From Vibrio fluminensis (lineage in GTDB: Bacteria; Pseudomonadota; Gammaproteobacteria; Enterobacterales; Vibrionaceae), in assembly GCF_015278125.1 (NCBI RefSeq), contig NZ_JADILO010000035.1:1-64000 (forward strand): a stretch of DNA of 64,000 nucleotides, written 5' to 3'. This document shows, piece by piece, positions 25,219 to 33,446 of the stretch (positions within the stretch are counted from its first letter, which is position 1; each line of letters starts with the position of its first letter). The notes beneath the pieces were generated by a model, which searched no databases, was not told the origin of the DNA, and was given only the letters and a program-made list of their open reading frames with translations. A program made the position numbers and the translations under genes.

Positions 25219-25536
25219 ACAATCACTTTAAATTTGCTTAGCTTATTGACTGATTACTTTAGCATAGTTGTCGCTGCTGAAAATGGTGCATTCGATCACT
25301 TTATTCACATTTACTCGTGTTTGCTCATGAAATGTTCAGCAACTCGAAAAGTTGCTGTGTAATTCATCAGCAATGGCATATTAGTACAGTAATTAGGCTT
25401 GTTTTAGGGTGGGGCATCTTGATTTCAGCGTCGCCGAGGAGTGAAAAGGCCTTTGATAAGGTGTATTAATACAATTTGACCTAGATCTGAATTCTGCAGC
25501 TTTGCTGATTGTTGACCTACATATTGGAGTAAATAG
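25219..25536. other. gcvR/dapA divergent intergenic region
   Basis: 318 bp that must hold both promoters. Short palindromic words such as the AACTCGAAAAGTTG-like dyad near 25341 are visible. No lysine-riboswitch-like structure or confident operator was recognised. Confidence 0.35.
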
Positions 25537-25617
25537 ATGGCTTTAGAGCAGTTAAGAGCTTGTCTTTGCTCGTCTCGATACAGTACCATGCAAAAAGTCA
25601 CAATTTATCGGAGATAG
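25537..25617 (+). CDS. Putative 26-residue leader ORF abutting dapA
   Basis: ATG (25537) preceded by GGAG at a 7-nt distance, 26 codons, stop TAG at 25615-25617, only 2 nt before the dapA ATG. The peptide begins MALEQLRACLCSS. The dapA Shine-Dalgarno GGAG lies inside its last two sense codons, so translation of the small ORF would probably control access to the dapA start. There is no obvious run of regulatory codons. It is unrecognised and may be fortuitous. Confidence 0.45.
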   Translation: MALEQLRACLCSSRYSTMQKVTIYRR

Positions 25618-25619
25618 AC

Positions 25620-26498
25620 ATGTTTTCAGGAAGTATCGTAGCGCTTATAACCCCATTTACTCAAGACGGCGAAGTAGATTACGTTAGCCTGAAGAAACTC
25701 GTGGATTTTCATGTAGCAGCGGGTAGCGATGGTATTGTCGCTGTTGGTACCACAGGTGAATCTGCGACGTTAACTATTGAAGAGCATGTCAAAGTCGTAC
25801 ATAAAACGGTTGAATTTGCCGAGGGACGTATTCCGGTTATTGCTGGTACAGGCGCCAATGCCACTCATGAGTGTGTGACATTTAGTCGTTTATTAAATAA
25901 CTCGGGAATCGTAGGTTGTTTGAGTGTGACTCCTTACTATAACAAACCGACTCAAGAAGGTTTGTATCAGCACTACAAAGCAATCGCCGAGGAAAGTGAG
26001 ATTCCTCAAATCCTTTACAACGTACCAGGTCGCACAGCGGTAGACTTGCAACCAGAAACCGTTGCTCGTTTAGCAGAGATTGAAAACATTGTGGCATTGA
26101 AAGATGCGACAGGTGATTTAAGTCGAATTGCAAAACATCGTGAACTTTGTGGCGAAGATTTTATCTTACTAAGTGGTGATGATGCCACGGGTCTGGATTT
26201 TGTTCGTCTTGGTGGGCACGGTGTGATTTCAGTGACTAACAACCTTGCAGCGGAAGACATGGCAACCATGTTCCGTTTGGCAAAAGAAGGTCGTTATGAA
26301 GAAGCTGAGTTGATTAACCAGCGATTGATGTCGTTACATAAAAACTTATTCGTTGAATCAAGCCCAATCCCAGTGAAGTGGGCTGCGCATCAAATGGGGT
26401 TGATTGAGTTCGGTGGCTTACGCTTACCTCTGACAGAGTTGTCTGAAGCGTCTCAACCTATCGTTCGTCAAGCATTGAAAGATGCAGGTATCAACTAA
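25620..26498 (+). CDS. dapA: 4-hydroxy-tetrahydrodipicolinate synthase
   Basis: 292 residues. It condenses pyruvate and aspartate semialdehyde in the lysine/diaminopimelate pathway. The Schiff-base Lys161 (IVALKDATGD), Tyr133 (ILYNVPGRTA) and the TTGES motif at 44-48 are all in their E. coli positions. The start at 25620 is chosen because it gives the family N-terminus MFSGSIVALITPF and has GGAG upstream; a 20-codon upstream extension is rejected. bamC follows after 53 nt, the conserved dapA-bamC pair. Confidence 0.97.
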   Translation: MFSGSIVALITPFTQDGEVDYVSLKKLVDFHVAAGSDGIVAVGTTGESATLTIEEHVKVVHKTVEFAEGRIPVIAGTGANATHECVTFSRLLNNSGIVGCLSVTPYYNKPTQEGLYQHYKAIAEESEIPQILYNVPGRTAVDLQPETVARLAEIENIVALKDATGDLSRIAKHRELCGEDFILLSGDDATGLDFVRLGGHGVISVTNNLAAEDMATMFRLAKEGRYEEAELINQRLMSLHKNLFVESSPIPVKWAAHQMGLIEFGGLRLPLTELSEASQPIVRQALKDAGIN

Positions 26499-26551
26499 AT
26501 TTAAGGATTGCTGAAGCCTATGGCTTCAGCATGTATTTATCAGGAGTTTCA

Positions 26552-27574
26552 ATGAAGTTGTCATCCCAGCTAGTCGTTAGTTCACTAGCTGTTTTTGTAT
26601 TGAGTGCATGTAGTGGTGGTGCTGATCAGCGTCGTCAAGCTGACAATGATTTCGATTATTTAAATACCCCATCACTTGAGAACTGGACGCCACTTGTCGG
26701 ATCAGAAACTCGCTTTTACACCAACTATCAAATCCCACAAGGGGACTTTAAAGGTGGTGTTGGTAATCAAGTCGACATTCGACCGCCTCAACAAGTGCTT
26801 GAGTTAATTCCTGGCGCACGAATCGAACGTGACAATGGCGATGTATTAATTTGGTTACTCAGACAAGATGAAGCCGATCGTGTTTGGCAAACTGCCCAAA
26901 CAATGATTAAAGAGCGTGATGTCAAAGTGCGTGAATCAAGCGATTCTCGTATTGAAACCGAATGGATTACATGGGTATCAGAAGATGAAACGACGCCCCT
27001 AAGTGCCCGTTATGAATTGAGCCGCAGTGTGAAAAATGGCCGTCATTTGGTTAGCCTAGCGCTTATTGATTGGCGCCAAGGTGATCAATCAGTTGCTCCG
27101 ACCTACATTAATAAAGAGCGCTATAGTGGTTTGATGGCGAACATATTGACGGCGCGATACGATCTAAGCGTGCGTCAAGAAGCGGAGCGCAAAGCGAGTG
27201 AGCTCGTTAAACAGATCCCGATTTCAATGGGTACAGACCGTTCAGGTTTGCCTGTGATTATTGCGCGTTCGTCATACGATATTTTGTGGGCGCGTATGCC
27301 AAAGATCTTGCCTGAAATGGGCTTTAAGATTGAGGAACGCAGTCAGTCTCAGGGTACGATAAAAGCGAAATACTCTGAACCTGATGATGAGTTCTGGCAA
27401 GAAATCGGTGTTAAGCCAATTGAACTGAAATCGGTTGTTTACACCTTCCAATTAGGTGATTTAGGTAACCGTACTTCAATCAACGTAACCGCTCCAGATG
27501 GCAAGCCTGTCGAAGAAGCATTGCTGAAAGATATGGTGCCAGTACTTGCTGCGATGGCGAAGAAGCACCAATAA
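26552..27574 (+). CDS. bamC: Outer-membrane assembly lipoprotein BamC
   Basis: 340 residues. A lipoprotein subunit of the BAM complex that inserts beta-barrel proteins. The signal peptide ends in the lipobox LSAC (Cys20). An extended N-terminal lasso-like segment with YLNTPSLENWTPLVG is followed by two helix-grip domains. The start at ATG 26552 has CAGGAG 5 nt upstream and gives a proper signal peptide. It is cotranscribed with dapA, as in E. coli (nlpB). Confidence 0.95.
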   Translation: MKLSSQLVVSSLAVFVLSACSGGADQRRQADNDFDYLNTPSLENWTPLVGSETRFYTNYQIPQGDFKGGVGNQVDIRPPQQVLELIPGARIERDNGDVLIWLLRQDEADRVWQTAQTMIKERDVKVRESSDSRIETEWITWVSEDETTPLSARYELSRSVKNGRHLVSLALIDWRQGDQSVAPTYINKERYSGLMANILTARYDLSVRQEAERKASELVKQIPISMGTDRSGLPVIIARSSYDILWARMPKILPEMGFKIEERSQSQGTIKAKYSEPDDEFWQEIGVKPIELKSVVYTFQLGDLGNRTSINVTAPDGKPVEEALLKDMVPVLAAMAKKHQ

Positions 27575-27594
27575 GACATTTAGTTACTAGCAAA

Positions 27595-27627
27595 TAAGAA
27601 AAAAGCTGACATCATGTCAGCTTTTTT
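27595..27627. terminator. Bidirectional terminator after bamC
   Basis: A long perfect dyad with AAAAAAGCTGACAT on the left and ATGTCAGCTTTTTT on the right. It serves bamC and the convergent antiporter-family gene. Confidence 0.9.
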
Positions 27628-27644
27628 AGTTTCTGGAGTAGGGA

Positions 27645-28967
27645 TTAAAGCACCATTGCTGCAATCCAACCAAAAATAATCAATGGGATATTGTAGTGAA
27701 TAAAGGTCGGTACGACCGTTTCCCAAATATGCTCATGCTGCCCGTCAGCGTTCAGGCCAGATGTTGGGCCAAGCGTTGAATCTGAGGCTGGTGAGCCAGC
27801 ATCGCCTAGTGCTGCGGCTGTACCCACAAGTGCAATGGTCGCCATTGGCGAGAAGCCAAATGCTAGCGCAAGAGGCACATAGATCGTCGCGATAATTGGA
27901 ATGGTTGAGAATGATGAACCAATGCCCATAGTGACAAGTAGACCAACAATAAGCATCAACAGTGCTGCTAGCGGTTTATTATCCCCAATGCTGGTGGATA
28001 GAGCTTGAACCAGAGTTTCTACGCCACCCGTTTGCTTCATTACCGCGGCAAAACCCGCCGCTGAAATCATGATAAAACCAATCATCGCCATCATGTGTAC
28101 ACCTTTAGTGAATACATCATGGGTTTCTTTCCATGCGATAACACCGCCGAAAGTGAACACCATAAAGCCACCTAGCGCGCCAATGATCATTGAGCCAGTA
28201 TATAGTTGCACAGTGAGTGCCGCTAAGATACCTAAGCCCGCGACCACGATATTGCGGCGGTTAATGGTTTGTGTCTCTTGATTCGGTTTAGTATGACTTG
28301 TTTCTGCATATTCGCGCGGTTTGCGATAGCTGAAGAAAATCGCGGTTAGCAATCCGAAGATCATACCAGCTGCTGGAAGAAGCATGGCTGTTGGGACTTG
28401 CGACGCAACCACATCCAAGCCATTGTCATGCAGGTTCTTCAGCAGAATGTTGTTGAGGAAGATACCGCCAAAGCCAATCGGTAACACCATGTATGGCGTG
28501 ATCAGACCAAAGGTTAATACACAGGCAATCATTCGACGGTCGAGTTTTAATTTAGCAAACACGCCGAGTAGAGGTGGAATTAGAATAGGAATGAAGGCGA
28601 TGTGAACAGGGATAACGTTTTGCGATGACATGGTCACCAGTACCAGTGCGAATAGCATACCGTACTTTAGACCGGTCGTTGATGCACTGTTCTCTTTGCC
28701 ATTAAGGCGACGAATAACGCTGTTTGCTAACAGATCAGTGATGCCAGAACGAGAGATCGCGACAGCAAAAGTTCCTAACATCGCGTAGCTTAGAGCGATA
28801 GTTGCACCGCCACCTAAACCACTTTCAAAAGCTGAGATGGTTTCCTTCAGCTCCATACCTGATACTAAGCCGCCAACGATCGCGCTAAATGTTAGTGCAA
28901 CCACTACATTTACCCGCATCAGGGCAAGTATCAGCATGATACATACAGATATTACAACAGGATTCAT
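27645..28967 (-). CDS. Na+/H+ antiporter family (NhaC/YuiF-like) transporter
   Basis: 440 residues with about 11-12 membrane segments. It belongs to the ion-transporter superfamily branch annotated as Na+/H+ antiporter family (NhaC/YuiF-like). Visible signatures are the paired re-entrant regions SYAMLGTFAVAISRSG in the first half and GIGSSFSTIPIIATIYVPLALAFG plus GDAGSPASDSTLGPTSGL in the second. Substrate cannot be fixed: relatives are proposed to carry Na+ and protons or an amino acid such as histidine. It ends against the bamC terminator and lies 25 nt downstream of rnt, so it may be cotranscribed with it. Confidence 0.85.
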   Translation of the reverse strand: MNPVVISVCIMLILALMRVNVVVALTFSAIVGGLVSGMELKETISAFESGLGGGATIALSYAMLGTFAVAISRSGITDLLANSVIRRLNGKENSASTTGLKYGMLFALVLVTMSSQNVIPVHIAFIPILIPPLLGVFAKLKLDRRMIACVLTFGLITPYMVLPIGFGGIFLNNILLKNLHDNGLDVVASQVPTAMLLPAAGMIFGLLTAIFFSYRKPREYAETSHTKPNQETQTINRRNIVVAGLGILAALTVQLYTGSMIIGALGGFMVFTFGGVIAWKETHDVFTKGVHMMAMIGFIMISAAGFAAVMKQTGGVETLVQALSTSIGDNKPLAALLMLIVGLLVTMGIGSSFSTIPIIATIYVPLALAFGFSPMATIALVGTAAALGDAGSPASDSTLGPTSGLNADGQHEHIWETVVPTFIHYNIPLIIFGWIAAMVL

Positions 28968-28992
28968 AGTTAACTCTTTATCGTGTTTGCGT

Positions 28993-29655
28993 TTATTGTT
29001 GTGTGTTGTTTGTTTCTTCGTTTACAAGCGGCCAACCACCTAAGGCCTTCCATTTGTTGACGATTCCACAAAACAGCTCTGCGGTTTGTTGTGTGTCATA
29101 AAGTGCAGAGTGGGCTTCTTTATTGTCAAACTCCATCCCCGCAGCTTTACATGCTTTTGCCAAAACGGTTTGGCCATAAGCAAGACCACTTAATGCCGCA
29201 GTATCAAAAGTTGCAAAAGGATGGAATGGGACACGCTTTAGCTTGCTACGTTCACTAGCGGCCATAACAAAGTTATGATCAAAGGTCGCATTGTGTGCCA
29301 CGATGATCGCACGGCTGCAATCTGCCGCTTTCTGTTCTTTACGTACAAGCTTATAGATTTCTTTCAGCGCTTCTGACTCAGGAATAGCACCTCGCAGAGG
29401 GCTAAATGGGTCCTTCATACCAATGAAGTCGAGCGCTTCTTTCTCTAGGTTTGCCCCTTCAAAGGGCTCAATATGGAAATGAAGCGTTGATGCTGGATGA
29501 AGATTGCCATGTTCATCCATTTTTAGCGTTACGGCACAAATCTCAAGAAGAGCATCGGTTTGGGCATTAAAGCCTGCGGTTTCAACGTCGATAACCACCG
29601 GGAAATATCCACGGAAGCGTTTTTTCAACGTCAAAGCTTCATTTTCTACAGTCAT
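28993..29655 (-). CDS. rnt: Ribonuclease T
   Basis: 220 residues. A DEDDh 3'-5' exoribonuclease that trims the 3' ends of tRNA (CCA turnover), 5S and 23S rRNA. Catalytic residues are visible: Asp23 and Glu25 in VIDVETAGF, the aspartate in HNATFDHNF, and the final His/Asp pair in EAHSALYDTQQTAELF. It is divergent from motY, an arrangement reported for other Vibrio. Confidence 0.96.
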   Translation of the reverse strand: MTVENEALTLKKRFRGYFPVVIDVETAGFNAQTDALLEICAVTLKMDEHGNLHPASTLHFHIEPFEGANLEKEALDFIGMKDPFSPLRGAIPESEALKEIYKLVRKEQKAADCSRAIIVAHNATFDHNFVMAASERSKLKRVPFHPFATFDTAALSGLAYGQTVLAKACKAAGMEFDNKEAHSALYDTQQTAELFCGIVNKWKALGGWPLVNEETNNTQQ

Positions 29656-29919
29656 ATTGATTTACATTTGTGTGACAAGGCTTGCATTATTGCAGATTAT
29701 TGATGCAATACCAATCAAGATTACTTTGCAATTACCGGAGTCTCAAAGAGTTATTGAACTACTTCTATACGGTGAGTTTTGATTTGTTGAAACTTCGAGC
29801 AAACAAATAGGGAGTTCACAAAGTTGGCGGGAATTTTGCAGAAGAGTTGTGATGTGACTGAGATATGTCGAAATGGCAATCTTGTGCCGCAATAAATCAA
29901 TTCCAGAGAAGTGTAACGA

Positions 29920-30801
29920 ATGAAGAATCGGATTGTTAACAGCTTAGCATTAACCATGGCTATCTTGAGCGCCAATAGTTGGGCTATGGATAAGTTCTAT
30001 GCGGCCTCGCCAACACAATCCCAATGGCAAATGGTGGTCAATACACCGCTGCAATGCCAACTTGTTCATCCAATTCCTAACTATGGTGATGCGGTATTCA
30101 CCTCCCATGCGAGTAAGAAGATCAATTTGGACTTTGAATTGAAGATGAAGCGTCCAATGGGTGAGACGCGAGATGTCTCTTTGGTTTCAATGCCACCGGC
30201 TTGGCGTCCGGGCGATAGTGCCGATCGCATGACCAGTATTCGCTTCTTCAAACAATTTGATGGTTATGTCGGCGGTCAAACTGCTTGGAGTATTTTGAGT
30301 GAACTGGAAAAAGGACGCTCACCAACGTTTAGCTATCGTGACTGGCAAAGTAATAATCAGCGTGTAGAAGTCGCACTGTCGTCCGTGTTGTTTCAGCAAA
30401 AGTACAATGTATTTAGTGATTGTTTAGCGAATCTTTTGCCGTACAGTTTTGAAGATATTGCCTTTACGATCCTGCATTATGATCGCTCAAGCGTACAACT
30501 GAACAAAGCATCGCAAAAACGTCTATCGCAAATTGCTGAATATATTCGATATAACCAAGATGTCGATTTGGTGTTGGTTTCTACTTATACCGGATCAGAA
30601 GACAGTAAGAGTGAGAGCCAAGCGTTGTCCGAACAACGTGCCGATGTCATGCGAGACTATTTCAAGTCGATTGGATTACCTGAAGATCGTATTCAAGTGC
30701 AAGGTTATGGTAAGCGCCGACCTATTGCTGATAATTCGTCGCCACTTGGCAAAGATCGAAACCGTCGTGTGGTTATTTCATTAGGTCGAACACAGATCTA
30801 A
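29920..30801 (+). CDS. motY: Sodium-driven flagellar motor T-ring protein MotY
   Basis: 293 residues, the length known for Vibrio MotY. With MotX it forms the T-ring that holds the PomAB stator around the polar flagellar motor. A signal peptide (ending SANSWA) precedes an N-terminal domain that associates with the basal body. The C-terminal third is OmpA-like (YDRSSVQLNKASQKRLSQIAEYI to VQGYGKRRPIADNSSPLGKDRNRRVVI) and binds peptidoglycan. The promoter was reported as sigma-28 dependent in relatives; no convincing sigma-28 match was found here. Confidence 0.96.
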   Translation: MKNRIVNSLALTMAILSANSWAMDKFYAASPTQSQWQMVVNTPLQCQLVHPIPNYGDAVFTSHASKKINLDFELKMKRPMGETRDVSLVSMPPAWRPGDSADRMTSIRFFKQFDGYVGGQTAWSILSELEKGRSPTFSYRDWQSNNQRVEVALSSVLFQQKYNVFSDCLANLLPYSFEDIAFTILHYDRSSVQLNKASQKRLSQIAEYIRYNQDVDLVLVSTYTGSEDSKSESQALSEQRADVMRDYFKSIGLPEDRIQVQGYGKRRPIADNSSPLGKDRNRRVVISLGRTQI

Positions 30802-30846
30802 ACAAGGCTACCCAAGCATTTTTCGATTGCAGGGCATATATTAAGA

Positions 30847-30874
30847 GAAAAACCAGCCGCTTGGCTGGTTTTTC
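30847..30874. terminator. Bidirectional terminator between motY and DUF2753 gene
   Basis: GAAAAACCAGCC pairs perfectly with GGCTGGTTTTTC around loop GCTT. Confidence 0.9.
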
Positions 30875-30909
30875 ATTTGGGTTGACTAAACACCAAAATA
30901 CGAGGGAAT

Positions 30910-31347
30910 TTAGTTCAATCTAAACTTAGCGATCAGGTTACAGTTGGTCGCAGTATCAATATCTTGAACTAAGCGCGCGATTTTTGCGTTAGGGTGACGC
31001 TTCATAAATTCGACCAGTGCTTTTTTACAACATCCCATCGAGTCAACAAAAGCATCGCAATCCGTATTTGGACATTGGGGAACAAGCGTCAGCACTTTTT
31101 CAGAGGCCAGCTTTAGGTATCTGAGCTCATACTTTGTATCACCGATGGTGCGCCAAAAAGAGGCAAGGTTGTGACAGGAGATCACTGAAATCATCAGCCT
31201 ATCTTCCACTTCAATTTCCTCAGACTCACTGATTTGCTCACTGAGCGTTAAAGCTTGCTGATAGTGGAGAACACAACGAAGGTGATCATGCTCTTGAAGT
31301 GCGATGTCTGCTAGTAAGGTGTGTTTCTCCCAGTCTGAAATTTCCAT
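30910..31347 (-). CDS. DUF2753 family protein, Cys-rich, Fur-box preceded
   Basis: 145 residues, with no signal peptide or membrane segment. The N-terminal two thirds look like TPR helices (WEKHTLLADIALQEHDHLRCVLHYQQALTL and the following repeat). The C-terminal third holds a cysteine cluster: CPNTDC followed eight residues later by CC. The family (DUF2753, largely Vibrio) has no assigned function. A strong Fur-box match lies 34-52 nt upstream of the start, so iron-repressed expression is inferred. gloA lies upstream on the same strand but is separated by its own terminator. Confidence 0.85.
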   Translation of the reverse strand: MEISDWEKHTLLADIALQEHDHLRCVLHYQQALTLSEQISESEEIEVEDRLMISVISCHNLASFWRTIGDTKYELRYLKLASEKVLTLVPQCPNTDCDAFVDSMGCCKKALVEFMKRHPNAKIARLVQDIDTATNCNLIAKFRLN

Positions 31348-31380
31348 TTCTTCAACCTCTTTATGAAACGTGATTGAAGA

Positions 31381-31399
31381 TTAAATGATAATTATTTTC
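31381..31399. promoter_or_regulatory. Candidate Fur box
   Basis: TTAAATGATAATTATTTTC matches 14 of 19 positions of the Fur consensus GATAATGATAATCATTATC, including the central ATGATAAT. It sits where the promoter of the DUF2753 gene (start 31347) is expected. The function is inferred. Confidence 0.7.
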
Positions 31400-31408
31400 A
31401 TGTAAAGC

Positions 31409-31433
31409 AAAAAAGGGCAGCGAATGCTGCCCT
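31409..31433 (-). terminator. Rho-independent terminator after gloA
   Basis: On the minus strand, AGGGCAGC pairs with GCTGCCCT around a 4-nt loop and is followed by six T. It isolates gloA from the downstream DUF2753 gene. Confidence 0.85.
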
Positions 31434-31461
31434 CAATCTAGAAATGGTGAAGTGTTGTTAG

Positions 31462-31878
31462 TTAGCCTTCAAGGCCAGCAGAAGCTTGCTTGTTTTGAAT
31501 CAGTTCAATCATGTAGCCATCAGGGTCTTTGACGAAAGCGATATGTGTTGTACCGCCTTTTACTGGGCCTGGTTCACGAGTCACATTGCCGCCAGCGGCC
31601 TTGATTGCATCACAAGTAGAGTAGATATCATCAACACCAATTGCGATATGGCCAAACGCACTGCCTAGGTCATATTCAGTCGTGCCCCAGTTATAAGTAA
31701 GCTCAATAACAGAACCTTGTGATTCATCGCCATAACCGAGGAATGCGAGTGTGTATTTATACTCGGTATTCTCATTTTTGCGTAATAGCGTCATGCCCAT
31801 TACATCAGTGTAGAATTGAATTGATTTGTCTAAATCACCTACGCGTAGCATAGTGTGTAAGATGCGTCCGTTTGACAT
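31462..31878 (-). CDS. gloA: Lactoylglutathione lyase (glyoxalase I)
   Basis: 138 residues. It converts the methylglyoxal-glutathione hemithioacetal to S-lactoylglutathione. All four metal ligands are present: His8, Glu59, His77 and Glu125, corresponding to E. coli H5, E56, H74 and E122. The short form without the insert of eukaryotic enzymes predicts Ni2+ preference. It is a single gene with its own terminator. Confidence 0.97.
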   Translation of the reverse strand: MSNGRILHTMLRVGDLDKSIQFYTDVMGMTLLRKNENTEYKYTLAFLGYGDESQGSVIELTYNWGTTEYDLGSAFGHIAIGVDDIYSTCDAIKAAGGNVTREPGPVKGGTTHIAFVKDPDGYMIELIQNKQASAGLEG

Positions 31879-31983
31879 GGTTCACTCCCGTGTTTGATTA
31901 TCAGAGAAGTTTATCATGATTAATCGAGGTTTAGTCAGGATGAATATCAGTAGTAAGATCAGTATATTAATTTATTTTAGATT

Positions 31984-32016
31984 CTCTAAAGGCAACACAT
32001 TTCGCTGCCTTTAGAG
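31984..32016 (-). terminator. Inverted repeat after nth, possible terminator
   Basis: An 11-bp perfect inverted repeat CTCTAAAGGCA/TGCCTTTAGAG just past the nth stop codon. The sequence following it on the minus strand is A/T-rich but has no clean T-run, so intrinsic termination is only likely. Confidence 0.55.
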
Positions 32017-32028
32017 TTCAACTTGAGG

Positions 32029-32664
32029 CTAGACTTCCGTCTTATCTTTATACTCACATAGGTCTTCAATAATGCAGCTACCACAGCGGGGTTTGCGCGC
32101 GACACAGGTGTAGCGGCCATGCAGAATCAACCAGTGGTGTACGTCGAGTTTGAACTCTTTGGGTACCACTTTAAGCAGTTTTTCTTCTACCTGATCGACG
32201 TTTTTACCCATAGCAAACTTGGTGCGATTTGAGACACGATAGATATGAGTATCAACCGCAATCGTTGGCCAGCCAAAAGCGGTATTGAGCACCACATTGG
32301 CAGTCTTTCTTCCAACGCCAGGCAGAGCTTCTAACGCGGCGCGGTCTTCAGGCACCTCACCACCATGCTGCTCGATTAGGATCTTGCAGGTCTTGATGAC
32401 ATTTTCTGCTTTTGAGTTAAACAGACCAATGGTTTTGATGTATTGCTTAACGCCATCAACCCCTAAATCCAGTAGAGCTTGTGGGGTATTGGCAACGGGA
32501 TAAAGTTTGTCGGTTGCCTTGTTGACGCTGACATCCGTTGCTTGTGCTGATAGTAAAACGGCGATCAGTAATTCAAAAGGCGTACTCCAGTTAAGTTCTG
32601 TTTGCGGGTTGGGGTTGTTTTCCCGTAACCGCTTGAGAATCTCAACACGCTTAGTATTGTTCAT
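32029..32664 (-). CDS. nth: Endonuclease III
   Basis: 211 residues. A base-excision-repair DNA glycosylase/AP lyase for oxidised pyrimidines. The HhH motif LPGVGRKTANVVL contains catalytic Lys120, and Asp138 is in AVDTH. The C-terminal [4Fe-4S] ligands are Cys187, Cys194, Cys197 and Cys203. It follows the rsx operon as in E. coli, but a terminator at 32723-32750 separates it from rsxE. Confidence 0.97.
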   Translation of the reverse strand: MNNTKRVEILKRLRENNPNPQTELNWSTPFELLIAVLLSAQATDVSVNKATDKLYPVANTPQALLDLGVDGVKQYIKTIGLFNSKAENVIKTCKILIEQHGGEVPEDRAALEALPGVGRKTANVVLNTAFGWPTIAVDTHIYRVSNRTKFAMGKNVDQVEEKLLKVVPKEFKLDVHHWLILHGRYTCVARKPRCGSCIIEDLCEYKDKTEV

Positions 32665-32722
32665 TTGTTAGCTGCTTCTAGTGTTTAATACCAATCAGCT
32701 GGGATTGGTTTGTTTTTATTAT

Positions 32723-32750
32723 AAAAAAGCTCACTTCGAAGAGTGAGCTT
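32723..32750 (-). terminator. Rho-independent terminator of the rsx operon
   Basis: On the minus strand, AAGCTCACT pairs with AGTGAGCTT around a 6-nt loop and is followed by TTTTTAT. Confidence 0.88.
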
Positions 32751-32756
32751 TATAGC

Positions 32757-33446
32757 TTAATTGGTTACGCGAGCGCGCTCAATAGCTGGTTTATCCTGTT
32801 TCGGCTGACGCTCAGCCAGTTTCTTGTCGATCACATTTTTCAGTGCAATCAAGAAGCCGACGCCGATAAAGGCGCCCGGTGGCAATAGGGCAAGCAAGAA
32901 ACTGTTATCGAATTGGAAGATTTCGATTCGTAACGCTTGCGCCCAATCACCAAGTAGCAAATCCGCACCATCGAACAGAGTACCGTTGCCGATGATTTCA
33001 CGCATGGCGCCAAGTACAACCAGTACGCTGGTCATGCCTAAGCCCATCCAGAAACCGTCGAGCGCTGCGGGGAGTGGATCATTTTTTGACGCAAACGCCT
33101 CAGCACGACCAATGATGATACAGTTGGTTACGATAAGTGGAATAAAAATGCCCAGCGATAAGTAGAGTCCGTAAGCGTAAGCATTCATTAGCAATTGTAC
33201 GCAAGTTACCAGCGCGGCAATGATCATTACGAACACGGGAATACGCACTTCTTTAGGCACATAGTCGCGCACTAAAGATACCGTAACGTTAGAGCCGACT
33301 AATACTAATAGCGTTGCAATACCTAAGCCTAAGGCGTTGGTAACGGTTGACGATACTGCGAGCAGGGGACACAAACCCAGTAATTGCACTAGGGCAGGGT
33401 TATTGTCCCACATACCATCTTTAAATAACTTTTTGTTATCAGCCAT
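32757..33446 (-). CDS. rsxE: Electron transport complex subunit RsxE
   Basis: 229 residues with six membrane segments. Integral subunit of the RSX/RNF complex, homologous to NqrD. The ATG at 33444-33446 is chosen because GGAGG lies 5 nt upstream and it gives the family start MADNKKLFKDGMWDNNPALV. An in-frame start 21 codons earlier would lie inside rsxG. It overlaps the end of rsxG by 8 nt and is the last gene of rsxABCDGE. Confidence 0.95.
   Translation of the reverse strand: MADNKKLFKDGMWDNNPALVQLLGLCPLLAVSSTVTNALGLGIATLLVLVGSNVTVSLVRDYVPKEVRIPVFVMIIAALVTCVQLLMNAYAYGLYLSLGIFIPLIVTNCIIIGRAEAFASKNDPLPAALDGFWMGLGMTSVLVVLGAMREIIGNGTLFDGADLLLGDWAQALRIEIFQFDNSFLLALLPPGAFIGVGFLIALKNVIDKKLAERQPKQDKPAIERARVTN

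Noticed and set aside
25219..25536. Lysine riboswitch upstream of dapA
   Set aside because: No multi-helix junction or lysine-element conserved boxes were recognised in the leader.
29656..29919. Sigma-28 promoter for motY
   Set aside because: No TAAA-N15-GCCGATAA-like pair was found with acceptable spacing; the nearest match had 5 of 8 bases in the -10 and no -35.
32688..32712. ACCAATC/GATTGGT hairpin followed by T-rich sequence at the nth/rsxE junction, and a similar AATACCAATC word at 29707
   Set aside because: Too short to claim a repeat family or a terminator: no plus-strand gene ends there, and the shared word could be chance.
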